From Pseudomonadota bacterium (lineage in GTDB: Bacteria > Pseudomonadota > Alphaproteobacteria > Caulobacterales > Caulobacteraceae), in NCBI GenBank assembly GCA_018241335.1, contig JAFEEA010000008.1:1-41544 (forward strand): a stretch of 41,544 bases of DNA, read 5' to 3'. The first letter of the stretch is position 1. Every line of letters begins with the position of its first letter. The position numbers and the translations under genes are program-made. The notes below the pieces were generated by a model. It did no database searches and was not told the DNA's origin. It saw only the letters and a list, made by a program, of their open reading frames with translations. Below are positions 17,854-26,929 of this stretch, piece after piece.

Positions 17854-18448
17854 ACGCCGCGACGCTGCTGGCGATCAGTTCCGAACAGAGTTCGCGCCCC
17901 CGCGCCAGGGGCAGCTCTCCCGCATAGACCAGGCGTCCGGCCTCCTCCGGAATGGTGATCGCCATGTTGATCGCCGCGATGGTCTCCTTGGCCGGCAGCT
18001 TCAGCTCACGGCGCGCCAGCCGGGCCAGGCGGCCCACGATCCGATCCCGAAACCGCGCCGGCCCAGGGGCCAGGCGCCCGCTCAGGTAGGGGTCCCTCAA
18101 GATCAAATGGATGAGGGGGCCCGCGGCGGCCACATGATCGAAATAGGCCAGGGCGCAGTCTGTCGCCGCCGTCTCCAGGTCGTTCCCGGCGCTGGCCGCC
18201 TCCATCCCTTGCGCCGCGAGCACCTGGAATTCCTGGTCCAGCACGGCGTTGAACAGATCGTACTGGGTCGGGAAGTAGGCATAGATCAGCGCCTTGCTGA
18301 CCCCGGTCGCCTGGGCGAGGTGATCGAGTTTGAGCGGCAGATGCCGTTGCTGGAGGATCAGGCGCCCGGCGGCCTTGATGATCTGCTCGCGACGGACTTC
18401 GGGCGCGAGACGACGGCGTCGTTCACGCGGTTTCGGCGCGCTGGTCAT
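17834..18448 (-). CDS. TetR-family transcriptional regulator
   Basis: 204 aa. The N-terminal HTH (about 18-63) reads IIKAAGRLILQQRHLPLKLD, then LAQATGVSKALIYAYFPTQ. The C-terminal ligand domain is unspecified. ATG 18448. The gene lies 58 bp downstream of the GMC oxidoreductase on the same strand, so it may be co-transcribed and report on that enzyme's substrate. Its 3' end overlaps the double-HTH regulator gene tail to tail. It is the third TetR-type gene within 6.3 kb. Confidence 0.88.
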   Translation of the reverse strand: MTSAPKPRERRRRLAPEVRREQIIKAAGRLILQQRHLPLKLDHLAQATGVSKALIYAYFPTQYDLFNAVLDQEFQVLAAQGMEAASAGNDLETAATDCALAYFDHVAAAGPLIHLILRDPYLSGRLAPGPARFRDRIVGRLARLARRELKLPAKETIAAINMAITIPEEAGRLVYAGELPLARGRELCSELIASSVAAFKPRQG

Positions 18449-18506
18449 CGGCTGAGCTTGGCCTTGCGGCCGGCCGCGCGCAAGCGACCCACGATCAGGA
18501 ACGACG

Positions 18507-20147
18507 TCATGGCGCGGCGACGCCGGCGTCCTGGAGGATCATCCTCGCCCCCTTGTCGGCGATCATGATCGTGGGGGTGTTGGTGTTGCCGGACGTGATC
18601 GTGGGCATCACCGAAGCGTCGATGACCCGCAGGCCCTCGAGCCCCATGACCCGAAGGCGGGCGTCCACCACCGCCGCGGGATCCGACGGCAGCCCCATCT
18701 TCGCCGTTCCGACCGGGTGGAAGATGGTGGTGCCGATGTCGCCGGCCGCCCGGGTCAGGGCCGCGTCGTCGTCGCCCACGCCGGGACCCGGCAGGTGCTC
18801 AGAAGGCCGATAGGGACGCAGCGCCGGCTGCGCCATCAGACGCCTCGTCACCCGGATGGCGTCGACCGCGACGCGGCGATCCTCGTCGGTGGCGAGGTAG
18901 TTCGGGTCGATGATCGGCGCGTCGGCCGGATCGCCGGAGCGAAGCCGTATCTCGCCGCGCGACGTCGGGCGCAGGTTGCAGGCGGCGACCGTCACCGCCG
19001 GGAACCGATGCAGGGGCTCGCCGAAGCGATCCAGCGACAGCGGCTGGACGTGGAACTCAATGTTGGCCCGCTCGTGCTCCGGCGACGAGGTGGTGAAGAT
19101 CCCGAGCTGTGATGGCGCCATGGTCAAGGGACCGCGCCGGAAGAGGGCGTACTCCGCGCCCATGAGGCCGCGCGCGACGAGCGAGTGATAGGTCTCGTTC
19201 AGCGTCCTGACGCCCTGGACCTTGTAGATCGCCCGCTGCTGAAGATGGTCCTGCAGGTTGCGGCCGACGCCCGGCTTGTCCAGGACCACCGGCACGCCGT
19301 GCCCACCCAGCCAGTCCGCCGGTCCCACGCCGGAGAGGTGCAGCACCTGGGTCGATCCAATCGACCCGGCGGACAAGATCACCTCACCGCGCGCCCGCGC
19401 CTCAAACACCTGGCCACGCCGGCGGAATCGCACGCCCACCGCGCGGCGGCCCCCGAACAGCACCTTCTCCGCCAGCACGCCGGTTTCCAGCCGCAGGTTC
19501 GGCCGCTGCAGGGCAGGCTTGAGAAACGCCCGGGCGGCCGACCAGCGCAGGCCCCGCCGCTGGTTCACATGGAATGGCCCGACGCCGGTGTTGTCGCCGG
19601 TGTTGAAATCGTCGGTGGCCGGGACGCCCATCTCGACGGCCGCCGCCTTGATGGCGTCCAGCACATCCCAGCGGACCCTCGGCGCTTCAACCCGCCACTC
19701 GCCTTGCGCGCCGTGGTGTTCGCTCTCACCGAGGAAGTGGGCGTCCAGGCGGCGAAAGACCGGTAGCACATCCTCCCAGCCCCAGCCGGTCAGGCCGAGC
19801 TGGCGCCAATGATCATAATCGGCCGCCTGCCCGCGCATGGAGATCATGGCGTTGATCGCCGAAGAGCCGCCAATCACCTTGCCGCGCGGATACTTCAGCG
19901 CCCGCCCATTGAGGCCAGCCTGCGGCTCGGTCTCGAACATCCAGTCGGAACGCGGATTGCCGATGGCGAACAGGTAGCCGACGGGAACGTGGAACCACAC
20001 CCAGTCGTCCCTGCCGCCAGCCTCGAGCAGCAAGACCCGAGTGCGCGGGTTCTGCGACAGGCGGTTGGCCACGACACAGCCAGCCGAGCCGGCCCCCACC
20101 ACGATGTAGTCGTACTCGCCGTCGATCTGCTGTGCTGGGCCGCTCAC
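18507..20147 (-). CDS. GMC-family FAD-dependent oxidoreductase
   Basis: A choline/alcohol dehydrogenase-type flavoenzyme of 546 aa, which oxidises a primary alcohol with FAD. The Rossmann motif VVGAGSAGC is near the N-terminus, followed by GMC signature 1 (YPRGKVIGGSSAINAMISMRG region) and signature 2 (GSIGSTQVLHLSGVGP). The active-site pair is His477 in FHPVGTAKMG and Asn521 in TSGNTNTPT. I prefer GTG 20147 because AAGGA lies six bases upstream; the frame begins at TTG 20189 without such a site. No signal peptide, so cytoplasmic. Resemblance to BetA or AlkJ does not settle the substrate. Confidence 0.88.
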   Translation of the reverse strand: MSGPAQQIDGEYDYIVVGAGSAGCVVANRLSQNPRTRVLLLEAGGRDDWVWFHVPVGYLFAIGNPRSDWMFETEPQAGLNGRALKYPRGKVIGGSSAINAMISMRGQAADYDHWRQLGLTGWGWEDVLPVFRRLDAHFLGESEHHGAQGEWRVEAPRVRWDVLDAIKAAAVEMGVPATDDFNTGDNTGVGPFHVNQRRGLRWSAARAFLKPALQRPNLRLETGVLAEKVLFGGRRAVGVRFRRRGQVFEARARGEVILSAGSIGSTQVLHLSGVGPADWLGGHGVPVVLDKPGVGRNLQDHLQQRAIYKVQGVRTLNETYHSLVARGLMGAEYALFRRGPLTMAPSQLGIFTTSSPEHERANIEFHVQPLSLDRFGEPLHRFPAVTVAACNLRPTSRGEIRLRSGDPADAPIIDPNYLATDEDRRVAVDAIRVTRRLMAQPALRPYRPSEHLPGPGVGDDDAALTRAAGDIGTTIFHPVGTAKMGLPSDPAAVVDARLRVMGLEGLRVIDASVMPTITSGNTNTPTIMIADKGARMILQDAGVAAP

Positions 20148-20331
20148 CACCCTTCCTTGCGCGACTTGACGTGCGCTCGCCAAGCTCAAACCGCGCGCGC
20201 CAGCCGCGCATTCGCGGCGAGCGCCTCGTTCATCCTAGATTTGATGCGCCGGCCGCTCGATGGTCTACCCGACAGCGCGCCCTCCCCTCGCGGCGGAACG
20301 GGCGCGCAATCGGCAACGACAGGATGCAGCC

Positions 20332-21417
20332 ATGGATAGCCTGATGAAGCGGATCGGCATTCAGCTGCCGATCATCCAGGCGCCGATGGCAGGGACCTCC
20401 ACGCCGGCCATGGCGGCGGCCGTCAGCAACGCCGGCGCCCTGGGCTCGATCGCCGTGGGCGCTGTGGACGCAACCGCGGCGCGCGCCATGATCGGGGCGG
20501 TCAGGTCCGGCACCTCGGCGCCGTTCAACGTCAATGTGTTCTGTCACGCGCCGGCGAAGGCGGAGGCGGCGCGTGCGAGGGACTGGCTGGCCGCGCTTGG
20601 ACACGTCTTCGCGCGCTACGGCGCCGAGCCGCCCGGCGACCTGCGGGAGATCTACGCCAGCTTCGTCGCCGACGAAGCCATGCTGGCGCTGTTCCTGGAA
20701 ACCCGCCCGCCGGTGGTCAGCTTCCACTTCGGCCTGCCTTCCGGTGAAACGATCGGCCGGTTGAAGGCGGCGGGGATCGTCCTCTTCGCCTCGGCCACGA
20801 ACCTCAGCGAGGCCGAGGCGGCCGCGCGGGCCGGCGTCGACGCCATCGTGGCCCAGGGCTACGAAGCCGGCGGGCACCGTGGAGTCTTCGATCCACGCGC
20901 GCCCGACAGCCAACTGGGCGTCATGGCCCTGACGCGACTGCTGGCGGGGCGGATCGCCCTGCCGGTGATCGCCGCGGGCGGCATCATGGATGGAGCGGGA
21001 ATTGCCGCGGTCCTGGACCTGGGCGCCCAGGCGGCCCAGTTGGGCACGGCCTTCGTCGGCTGCCCCGAATCGAGCGCCGACCAGGCCTATCGCGACGCCC
21101 TCTTCGGGCCTGGCGCCGCGATGACCGAGATGACCGCCCTCATCTCCGGCCGGCCGGCGCGCTGCCTGCCGAACCGCTTCACGGCGCTCAAGGACACCGA
21201 ACTGAAGGGCGTGGCGGCGCCGGACTACCCCATCGCCTATGACGCCGGCAAAGCTCTGGCGGCCGCCGCGCGCGCCAAGGGTGAAGGCGGCTTCGGCGCC
21301 CAGTGGGCGGGTCAGGGCGCGCCGCTGGCCCGCGCGTTGCCGGCGGCGGAACTCGTGCGCGCCTTGAGGGACGAGATGCTGTCGGCGCTTGGGCACCGCC
21401 CGGTCATGGCGACCTGA
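20332..21417 (+). CDS. Nitronate monooxygenase-like flavoprotein
   Basis: An NMO/2-nitropropane dioxygenase family TIM barrel of 361 aa using FMN. N-terminal [12 protein letters not shown] and SNAGALGSI are family signatures; GYEAGGHRG carries the probable catalytic His182; [20 protein letters not shown] and [13 protein letters not shown] form the phosphate-binding side. Known members oxidise nitronates, and some are enoyl reductases. ATG 20332 follows AGGA at good spacing; an in-frame ATG upstream lacks one. It is divergent from the GMC gene. A second family member begins at 41330. Confidence 0.85.
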   Translation: MDSLMKRIGIQLPIIQAPMAGTSTPAMAAAVSNAGALGSIAVGAVDATAARAMIGAVRSGTSAPFNVNVFCHAPAKAEAARARDWLAALGHVFARYGAEPPGDLREIYASFVADEAMLALFLETRPPVVSFHFGLPSGETIGRLKAAGIVLFASATNLSEAEAAARAGVDAIVAQGYEAGGHRGVFDPRAPDSQLGVMALTRLLAGRIALPVIAAGGIMDGAGIAAVLDLGAQAAQLGTAFVGCPESSADQAYRDALFGPGAAMTEMTALISGRPARCLPNRFTALKDTELKGVAAPDYPIAYDAGKALAAAARAKGEGGFGAQWAGQGAPLARALPAAELVRALRDEMLSALGHRPVMAT

Positions 21418-21430
21418 CCCCGGTCGCAAA

Positions 21431-21460
21431 GCAGGCCCCCGCGGTTTGGCGAGGGCCTGC
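21431..21460. terminator. Bidirectional terminator-like hairpin
   Basis: GCAGGCCC pairs with GGGCCTGC (8 bp), and an inner CGC/GCG extends the stem, between the convergent nitronate monooxygenase-like and DUF1993 genes. It is followed by TTTG on the minus strand and by CGCTTC on the plus strand, so the T-run is weak either way. Confidence 0.5.
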
Positions 21461-21490
21461 GCTTCAAAAGCTATGTCGGTGGACCTCGCC

Positions 21491-22015
21491 TCAGGCGGCG
21501 GGCGGCGCCTGCCCGCCGGCCAGGAAGTCCATCTTGCCGAGCGGTACGCCCTGGGCCCGCAGCAGGGCGTAGGCCGTGGTGACGTGGAACAGGAAGTTCG
21601 CCAGCGAGAACTGCATCAGGAAGTCGGGCGCGGTGAAGGTCAGGGTGCGCCCGGGCAGCGGCAGGTCGATGGTGGCGCCATGACGGGCGTCCACATCCGC
21701 CTTGGAGATGGTGTCCAGGAAGGCGATGGTCTTGGCGATCCGCTGATGCAGTTCGGGGAAGGTCGTCTCCACGTCTTCCATCTTGGGCGCCTCGACACCG
21801 GCCAGGCGGGCCGCGCCGCCCTTGGCCGCGTCGCTGGCCATCTGCACCTGTCGGGTGAAGGGGTGCATGTCCGGCGCCAGGCGCGCGGCGGTGTAGGTCC
21901 CGAGGTCGGCGCCCGAGGCGCCGGCATGGGCTTCGGCCTTGTCCAGGAAGCTCGCCAGGTTCTGCAGGCCGCGTCGGTAGGTCGGGATCGAAATGTCATA
22001 AAGGGAAACGGACAT
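21491..22015 (-). CDS. DUF1993 family protein
   Basis: A 174-aa cytoplasmic protein that resembles the DUF1993 family (DinB-like four-helix bundle) of unknown function. Recognisable parts are the N-terminal YDISIPTYRRGLQNLASFLDKA, the central ARLAPDMHPFTRQVQMASD, and DFLMQFSLANFLFHVTTAYALLR near the end. The histidines in HPFTRQ and FHVTTAY are at the usual conserved places. ATG 22015 follows GGAG with six-base spacing. It stands alone between convergent and divergent neighbours. Confidence 0.8.
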   Translation of the reverse strand: MSVSLYDISIPTYRRGLQNLASFLDKAEAHAGASGADLGTYTAARLAPDMHPFTRQVQMASDAAKGGAARLAGVEAPKMEDVETTFPELHQRIAKTIAFLDTISKADVDARHGATIDLPLPGRTLTFTAPDFLMQFSLANFLFHVTTAYALLRAQGVPLGKMDFLAGGQAPPAA

Positions 22016-22148
22016 GGGCCACTCCAAGGGCGAAGGTTGAGCCCCGCAAATAGGAGACCGCGAGGTCCCGCGCCATAGGCTCGCCCATGGACGCCGCGCC
22101 GGAAAGCGACCAGAAGTCCGTCGCAATCAAGACGGGGAGACACCGGAG

Positions 22149-22940
22149 ATGGACGTCAAGGGCAAGGTGGTCGTGGTCACGGGCGGCGCGGACGGGATCG
22201 GCGCCGCGCTCTGCCGGCGGTTCGCCAAGGCGGGCGCCGCGGCCGTGTTCGTGGTCGACCGCAACGGCGAAGGCGCCGCTCAGGTGGCCAGGGAGATCGG
22301 TGGCGAAGCGGTGACGCTCGACGTCACCGACGGCGCCGCCATCGCCGCCATGGTGGCCGACATCGAAAAGCGCCACGGCCGCATCGACCTCTTCTGCTCC
22401 AACGCCGGGGTCGGCGACGGCGACCCGGACCGCGACAACGCCGCGTCCTCCCCCGACGCCGTGTGGCAGCGCGCCTGGGCGGTCAACGTCATGGCTCACG
22501 TCCACGCCGCCCGGGCCGTGACGCCGGGCATGGCGGCGCGCGGCGAGGGCTACATCCTGAACACCGTGTCGGCGGCGGGACTGCTCAGCCAGATCGGCGG
22601 CGCGGTCTATTCGACCACCAAGCACGCGGCGGTGGGTTTCGCGGAATCGCTGGCGATCACCCACGGCGATCAGGGCATCAAGGTCTCCATCCTGTGCCCG
22701 CAGGGCGTCGACACGGCCATGCTGCGCGCCGGCGGCTCCGGGTCGCCCCAGAGCCTGGACGGGGTGCTGACGCCGGACGAGGTGGCCGAGAGCGTCATCG
22801 CGGGCCTGGCCGCGGAAAGCTTCCTGATCCTGCCCCACCCCATCGTCCTGACCTACATGCAGCGCAAGACGGCCGACTACGACCGCTGGCTGGGCGGCAT
22901 GCGCAGACTGCGGGCCAAGGTCAGCGGGGCCCGCGCCTGA
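22149..22940 (+). CDS. Short-chain dehydrogenase/reductase
   Basis: A classical SDR of 263 aa. The NAD(P)-binding TGGADGIG is at 11-18, NAG at 85-87, and the catalytic triad is Ser141, Tyr154 and Lys158 (YSTTK). Asp37 after the second beta strand (VVDRNG) suggests NAD rather than NADP. ATG 22149 is preceded by GGGGAGA. The substrate is unknown. It is followed after 57 bp by the FGE gene, which has its own promoter. Confidence 0.88.
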   Translation: MDVKGKVVVVTGGADGIGAALCRRFAKAGAAAVFVVDRNGEGAAQVAREIGGEAVTLDVTDGAAIAAMVADIEKRHGRIDLFCSNAGVGDGDPDRDNAASSPDAVWQRAWAVNVMAHVHAARAVTPGMAARGEGYILNTVSAAGLLSQIGGAVYSTTKHAAVGFAESLAITHGDQGIKVSILCPQGVDTAMLRAGGSGSPQSLDGVLTPDEVAESVIAGLAAESFLILPHPIVLTYMQRKTADYDRWLGGMRRLRAKVSGARA

Positions 22941-22960
22941 GCCCAGGCGGGGCGACGGGT

Positions 22961-22989
22961 TTGTCGTGATGATTTTATGGCATTATTAT
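22961..22989 (+). promoter_or_regulatory. Candidate promoter of the FGE gene (leaderless)
   Basis: A -35 TTGTCG at 22961-22966, a 17-bp spacer, and a -10 TATTAT at 22984-22989. Expected transcription start is about 22996, only two bases before the ATG at 22998, so the mRNA would be leaderless. The -10 lies inside the TGGCA-N7-TGCCA palindrome. Confidence 0.5.
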
Positions 22990-22994
22990 TGCCA
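22978..22994. promoter_or_regulatory. Palindromic operator, copy 1 (TGGCA-N7-TGCCA)
   Basis: A perfect TGGCA-TTATTAT-TGCCA, overlapping the -10 of the FGE promoter. The same arms and spacing recur at 24132 and 27443. The position suggests repression. Confidence 0.6.
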
Positions 22995-22997
22995 ATA

Positions 22998-24131
22998 ATG
23001 ACGACCCCATCGAACAGCCACGCCAGCCTGCCCAACGCCGGCCGCGCCGCCGCCGCCGCCATCCTGGGCGCGGCGATGGTCCTGCAGGGCGCCTGCGGAC
23101 GGACGGCTCCGCCCCGGGCGGAGCATCGCGCCGAAGGTCCGGTGCGCCCTTGCCTAGCCGACCGCCCGGTCCCGGGTCCGGCCCCGTCCACGGCCGGCAT
23201 GGTCTATGCGGCGCCAGGGCGGTTCGTCATGGGCGGGAGCCCCATGCGCCAGGAAGAGGGCCCGCCCCGGACGACGCGCGTCGGCGGCTTCTGGATCGAC
23301 CGGACGGACGTCACCAACGCCGACTTCGCCCGCTTCGTGAAGGCCACGGGCTATGTGACACAGGCCGAGCGGCCACTCGATCCCAAGGCCTATCCCGGCC
23401 TTTCCGGCGACCAGCTCAAGCCCTCGGCCATCGTCTTCGTGGGCTCCTCATCCCCGCCGGGGGCCGATCCAGGCCAATGGTGGCGCGTGGTGCAAGGCGC
23501 CGATTGGCGACACCCCGAGGGGCCCGGCAGCTCTATCGACGGCAAGGACGCCCTGCCCGTTGTCCAAGTCGGCTGGGAGGACGCCATGGCCTACGCCCGC
23601 TGGCTGGGCCACGACCTTCCGACCGAGGCGGAGTGGGAGTACGCGGCCCGCGCCGGCGGCCCGCCTACGCGCTTCATCTGGGGCGATCGGCCGTTCGACG
23701 ACGCCCATCCCCAGGCCAATGTCTGGCAAGGCGTCTTTCCAGCGATCGACACGGGCGCCGACGGCTACAAGGTCGAGGCGTCGCCCGTCGGCTGCTTCGC
23801 GCCCAACCGCCTGGGCCTCTACGACATGGCGGGCGACGTCTGGCAGTGGACCCGCGACTGGTACAGGCCGAACCTCGACGCCAAGTCGACGGATGACCCG
23901 AGCGGACCGGCCGCTGAAGACGCGCTGGCGCCGGGCGACCCGGCCGGCCATCGGCACGTGATCAAGGGCGGCTCGTTCCTGTGCTCACCGGACTATTGCT
24001 ACCGCTACCGACCTGCCGCACGCGAAGCCGGCCCCGGCGACACGGGTGAGAACCACATTGGATTTCGCACGGTGATGCGCCTTCCCGCCCCCGGAGCAGC
24101 GGCGTCAGAGCCTGCCAGGAAATCCCACTAG
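22998..24131 (+). CDS. Exported formylglycine-generating enzyme (sulfatase activator)
   Basis: A SUMF1/FGE-family enzyme of 377 aa. It is the aerobic, copper-dependent oxidase that converts the sulfatase active-site Cys into C-alpha-formylglycine. Both cysteines of the active site are present, Cys329 and Cys334, in GGSFLCSPDYCYRYR, matching the true FGE pattern rather than SUMF1 homologues such as EgtB. Other family landmarks are FVMGGSP (77-82), VGWEDAMAYARWLG (191-204), LPTEAEWEYAARAG (207-220) and ENHIGFRTV (351-359). An N-terminal hydrophobic stretch ending in QGAC at Cys33 looks like an exported, possibly lipid-anchored protein, though the lipobox is imperfect. ATG 22998 fits the promoter; an ATG at 22977 is within the operator. 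Confidence 0.9.
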   Translation: MTTPSNSHASLPNAGRAAAAAILGAAMVLQGACGRTAPPRAEHRAEGPVRPCLADRPVPGPAPSTAGMVYAAPGRFVMGGSPMRQEEGPPRTTRVGGFWIDRTDVTNADFARFVKATGYVTQAERPLDPKAYPGLSGDQLKPSAIVFVGSSSPPGADPGQWWRVVQGADWRHPEGPGSSIDGKDALPVVQVGWEDAMAYARWLGHDLPTEAEWEYAARAGGPPTRFIWGDRPFDDAHPQANVWQGVFPAIDTGADGYKVEASPVGCFAPNRLGLYDMAGDVWQWTRDWYRPNLDAKSTDDPSGPAAEDALAPGDPAGHRHVIKGGSFLCSPDYCYRYRPAAREAGPGDTGENHIGFRTVMRLPAPGAAASEPARKSH

Positions 24132-24148
24132 CGGCATTCCAACTGCCA
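24132..24148. promoter_or_regulatory. Palindromic operator, copy 2, upstream of the sulfatase gene
   Basis: CGGCA-TTCCAAC-TGCCA, one mismatch from the copy-1 arms, directly before TATAAA (24150-24155), a plausible -10. The sulfatase ATG is 47 bp downstream behind GGGGGAG. Confidence 0.55.
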
Positions 24149-24195
24149 ATATAAACTCACTCCCGAATTGGACTGAAGTCCCGGGGGAGCGACTC

Positions 24196-25872
24196 ATGAA
24201 GCTGTGGACGTGGATCGGCGGGGGCGTCGCCGTGATCGCCGCCCTGCTGGGCCTGGCGGCGCTGAACCGCGAGGCGATCTTCATGATGATCGCCCATTCC
24301 CAGCTGCCGCACGTGGCGCCGAACCATCCCGTGACCTGGGCCGAGGGCCCCGCCGCGCCCGCCGCCGGCGACCGCCCGCCGAACATCGTCCTGATCCTCG
24401 CCGACGACATGGGCTACAACGACATCACCTTCAACGGCGGCGGCATCGCCGGCGGGCAGGTCCCGACGCCCAACATCGACTCCATCGGCCACGACGGCGT
24501 CGCCTTCATGAACGGCTACGACGGCAACGCCACCTGCGCCCCCTCGCGCGCGGCGATCATGACCGGTCGCAACGTCACGCGCTTCGGCTTCGAATTCACC
24601 CCCGCGCCGGTGGCCTTCGAGCGGATGGTCGGCACCGAGCACGAGCAGGACGACTTCGTCCTGCCGACCTTCTTCAAGGACAGGCTGAAGGACATGCCGC
24701 CCGGGACCACCCGCGGTGCGGCGGCGGTCAACAACCTGGCCGTCCCGACCAGCGAGATCATGATCGCCAAGCTTCTCAAGACGCGCGGCTATCACACCAT
24801 CCACTTCGGCAAGTGGCACCTGGGCGCGGCGCCCGGCACGCGGCCCGAGCAGCGCGGCTTCGACGAGAGCCTGGGCTTCATGGCCGGCGGATCCATGTAC
24901 CTGCCCGAGCACGACCCGGACGCCGAGAACTCCAAGCAGCCCTGGGACCCGATCGACCGCTTCCTGTGGCCGAACCTGCCCTACATGGTTCAGTTCAATG
25001 GCTCGCCGATGTTCGCGCCCAAGGGCTACATGACCGACTACCTGACCGACGAGGCGGTCAGGGCCATCAAGGCCAATCGCAACCGGCCGTTCTTCATCTA
25101 CTTCGCGCCGAACGCGATCCATACGCCCCTTCAGGCCAAGAAGGAGGACTATGACGCCCTGCCCCAGATCAAGGACCACCGCCTAAGGGTCTACGGCGCC
25201 ATGGCGCGCAATCTCGACCGCAACGTCGGGCGGATCCTGCAGACGCTGAGGGACCAGGGCCTCGACAAGAACACCCTGGTGATCTTCACCAGCGACAACG
25301 GCGGCGCCGGCTACATCGGCCTGCCCGACATCAACAAGCCGTACCGCGGCTGGAAGGCGACCTTCTTCGAGGGCGGCATCCACTCGCCCTTCTTCATGCG
25401 CTGGCCGGGGGTGATTCCGCAGAACAGCCGCTTCCCCTACCCCGTGGGCCATGTGGACATCTTCGCCACCTCGGCCGCCGCCGCCGGCGCGACCCTACCG
25501 GGCGACCGGGTCATCGACGGGGTGAACCTGCTGCCCTACGTCACCGGCAAGGCGACGGGACGCCCGCACCAGACGATGTTCTGGCGCTCGGGCCAGTACA
25601 AGGTGGTGCTGGACGGGGACTTCAAGCTGCAGACCAGCGACGCCCTGCACAAGGTCTGGCTGTTCGACCTGGCGCATGACCCCACCGAGCAGCATGACCT
25701 TTCGGCGGCCATGCCCGACAAGGTGAAGGCCTTGAAGGCGCTGATCGCCGCCCAGGACGCCCAGAGCGTCAAGCCGCTCTGGCCCTCGCTGCTGCAAGGA
25801 CCGATCTTCGTGGACCATCCGGGCAATGTCCCGCAGAAGAAGGGCGAGGAATATATCCTGTGGGACAACTAG
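24196..25872 (+). CDS. Membrane-anchored Cys-type sulfatase
   Basis: An arylsulfatase-family hydrolase of 558 aa. An uncleaved N-terminal helix (about 5-23) anchors it to the periplasmic side. NIVLILADDMGYNDI holds the metal-binding Asp70 and Asp71. The activation motif C-A-P-S-R is at 114-118, with Cys114 the residue FGE converts to formylglycine. HFGKWHLG provides the Lys/His pair, and FTSDNGG the other metal ligands. The C-terminal subdomain is present. The upstream FGE gene, on the same strand with the same operator type, is its probable maturase. The sulfate ester it cuts is not evident; the family covers arylsulfatases and glycosaminoglycan sulfatases. Confidence 0.93.
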   Translation: MKLWTWIGGGVAVIAALLGLAALNREAIFMMIAHSQLPHVAPNHPVTWAEGPAAPAAGDRPPNIVLILADDMGYNDITFNGGGIAGGQVPTPNIDSIGHDGVAFMNGYDGNATCAPSRAAIMTGRNVTRFGFEFTPAPVAFERMVGTEHEQDDFVLPTFFKDRLKDMPPGTTRGAAAVNNLAVPTSEIMIAKLLKTRGYHTIHFGKWHLGAAPGTRPEQRGFDESLGFMAGGSMYLPEHDPDAENSKQPWDPIDRFLWPNLPYMVQFNGSPMFAPKGYMTDYLTDEAVRAIKANRNRPFFIYFAPNAIHTPLQAKKEDYDALPQIKDHRLRVYGAMARNLDRNVGRILQTLRDQGLDKNTLVIFTSDNGGAGYIGLPDINKPYRGWKATFFEGGIHSPFFMRWPGVIPQNSRFPYPVGHVDIFATSAAAAGATLPGDRVIDGVNLLPYVTGKATGRPHQTMFWRSGQYKVVLDGDFKLQTSDALHKVWLFDLAHDPTEQHDLSAAMPDKVKALKALIAAQDAQSVKPLWPSLLQGPIFVDHPGNVPQKKGEEYILWDN

Positions 25873-25903
25873 GCTGACGGCCTAGCCGACGACGGAGGGC
25901 GCC

Positions 25904-26917
25904 ATGAGCCAGGTCTTGACCACGCCCAAGGGCGTCCCCTTCGTCCGCACGCCCGAAGCCGCCTTCGACGACATCGAGGAATTTCCCTACGCCTCGGACT
26001 ACGTGACCTTCGAGGGGTTGAGGCTGCACTATATCGATGTCGGCCCCGTGGACGGCCCGGTGGCGTTGCTGATGCACGGCATGCCGACCTGGAGCTATCT
26101 CAACCGCCACATCATCGACGTGCTGGCGGCGGAAGGCTGGCGCTGCATCGCCGCCGATCACATCGGCTTTGGCCGCTCCGACAAGGTCATTGATGACGGC
26201 TGGTATTCCATCGCCCGCCATGTGGCCGCCCACAGGACGCTGATCGAGGCGCTGGACCTGCAGGACATCACCCTGTTCTGCCAGGACTGGGGCGGGCCGA
26301 TCGGCCTGGCCCAGGCCGCCGACATGCCCCGCCGCTTCGAGCGCCTGGTGGTGATGAACACCTGGCTGCACCACGACGGCTATGAGTACACCGAGGCCCT
26401 GAGGCGATGGAACGCCCAGTGGCAGGCGGACGGCGTGTTCGGCGCCAACATTCCCGAACGTCTGAGCCTGGGCTGGTTCATGATGCTGCCGCTGGGCCAG
26501 ATGGAGGCGCGCGACCTGTTCGCCATCATCGAGAAGGACGACTACCCGGACCTGTCGCCCGAGGCCGAAGCCGTCCGCCACGCCTATGACGCGCCGTTCG
26601 ACGGCCTGGGGCCCGAGGGCTACGCGGGCGTGCGGCGCTTTCCGCTCAGCCTGCCGTTCTATAATCCCGACGGCGGGGCCGCGGAGTCTCAGGCGCTCTG
26701 GTTTGAGGCGCTGACCCACTGGCGCAAACCGATCCACTTCATCTGGGGCGGGTCGGACGCCGTGTTCACGGAAGCCTGGGGCCGACAATGGGCGGGCCTC
26801 TATCGTCAGGCGACCTTCGATGTGCTGCCCGGCGCCGGGCACTTCCTGCAGGAAACGCACGGCGGTCAGATCGCCGCCATCTTCCTGCGCCGGGTCGCCG
26901 AGGAAACCCGGGACTGA
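25904..26917 (+). CDS. Haloalkane dehalogenase, DhlA-like (subfamily I)
   Basis: An alpha/beta-hydrolase of 337 aa. The nucleophile is Asp128 in FCQDWGGP, where esterases have Ser. The adjacent Trp129 is the halide-binding residue of the DhlA family. The catalytic acid is Asp285 (WGGSDAVF) and the base His313 (GAGHFLQE), with DhlA-like spacing. MHGMPTWSYL (58-66) forms the oxyanion hole. A cap domain spans about 155-230. No signal peptide is seen. It follows the sulfatase by 31 bp and is probably co-transcribed. Epoxide hydrolase is the main alternative, but the lid Tyr pair is not obvious. Confidence 0.85.
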   Translation: MSQVLTTPKGVPFVRTPEAAFDDIEEFPYASDYVTFEGLRLHYIDVGPVDGPVALLMHGMPTWSYLNRHIIDVLAAEGWRCIAADHIGFGRSDKVIDDGWYSIARHVAAHRTLIEALDLQDITLFCQDWGGPIGLAQAADMPRRFERLVVMNTWLHHDGYEYTEALRRWNAQWQADGVFGANIPERLSLGWFMMLPLGQMEARDLFAIIEKDDYPDLSPEAEAVRHAYDAPFDGLGPEGYAGVRRFPLSLPFYNPDGGAAESQALWFEALTHWRKPIHFIWGGSDAVFTEAWGRQWAGLYRQATFDVLPGAGHFLQETHGGQIAAIFLRRVAEETRD

Positions 26918-26929
26918 CGCCCCTGGGGA

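Noticed and set aside
22978..22994. Sigma-54 promoter (TGGCA...TTGC at -24/-12 spacing)
   Set aside because: The GG and GC spacing fits, but copies 2 and 3 lack TTGC, all copies are symmetric, and in copy 1 the start would fall inside the gene. Not fully excluded for copies 2 and 3.
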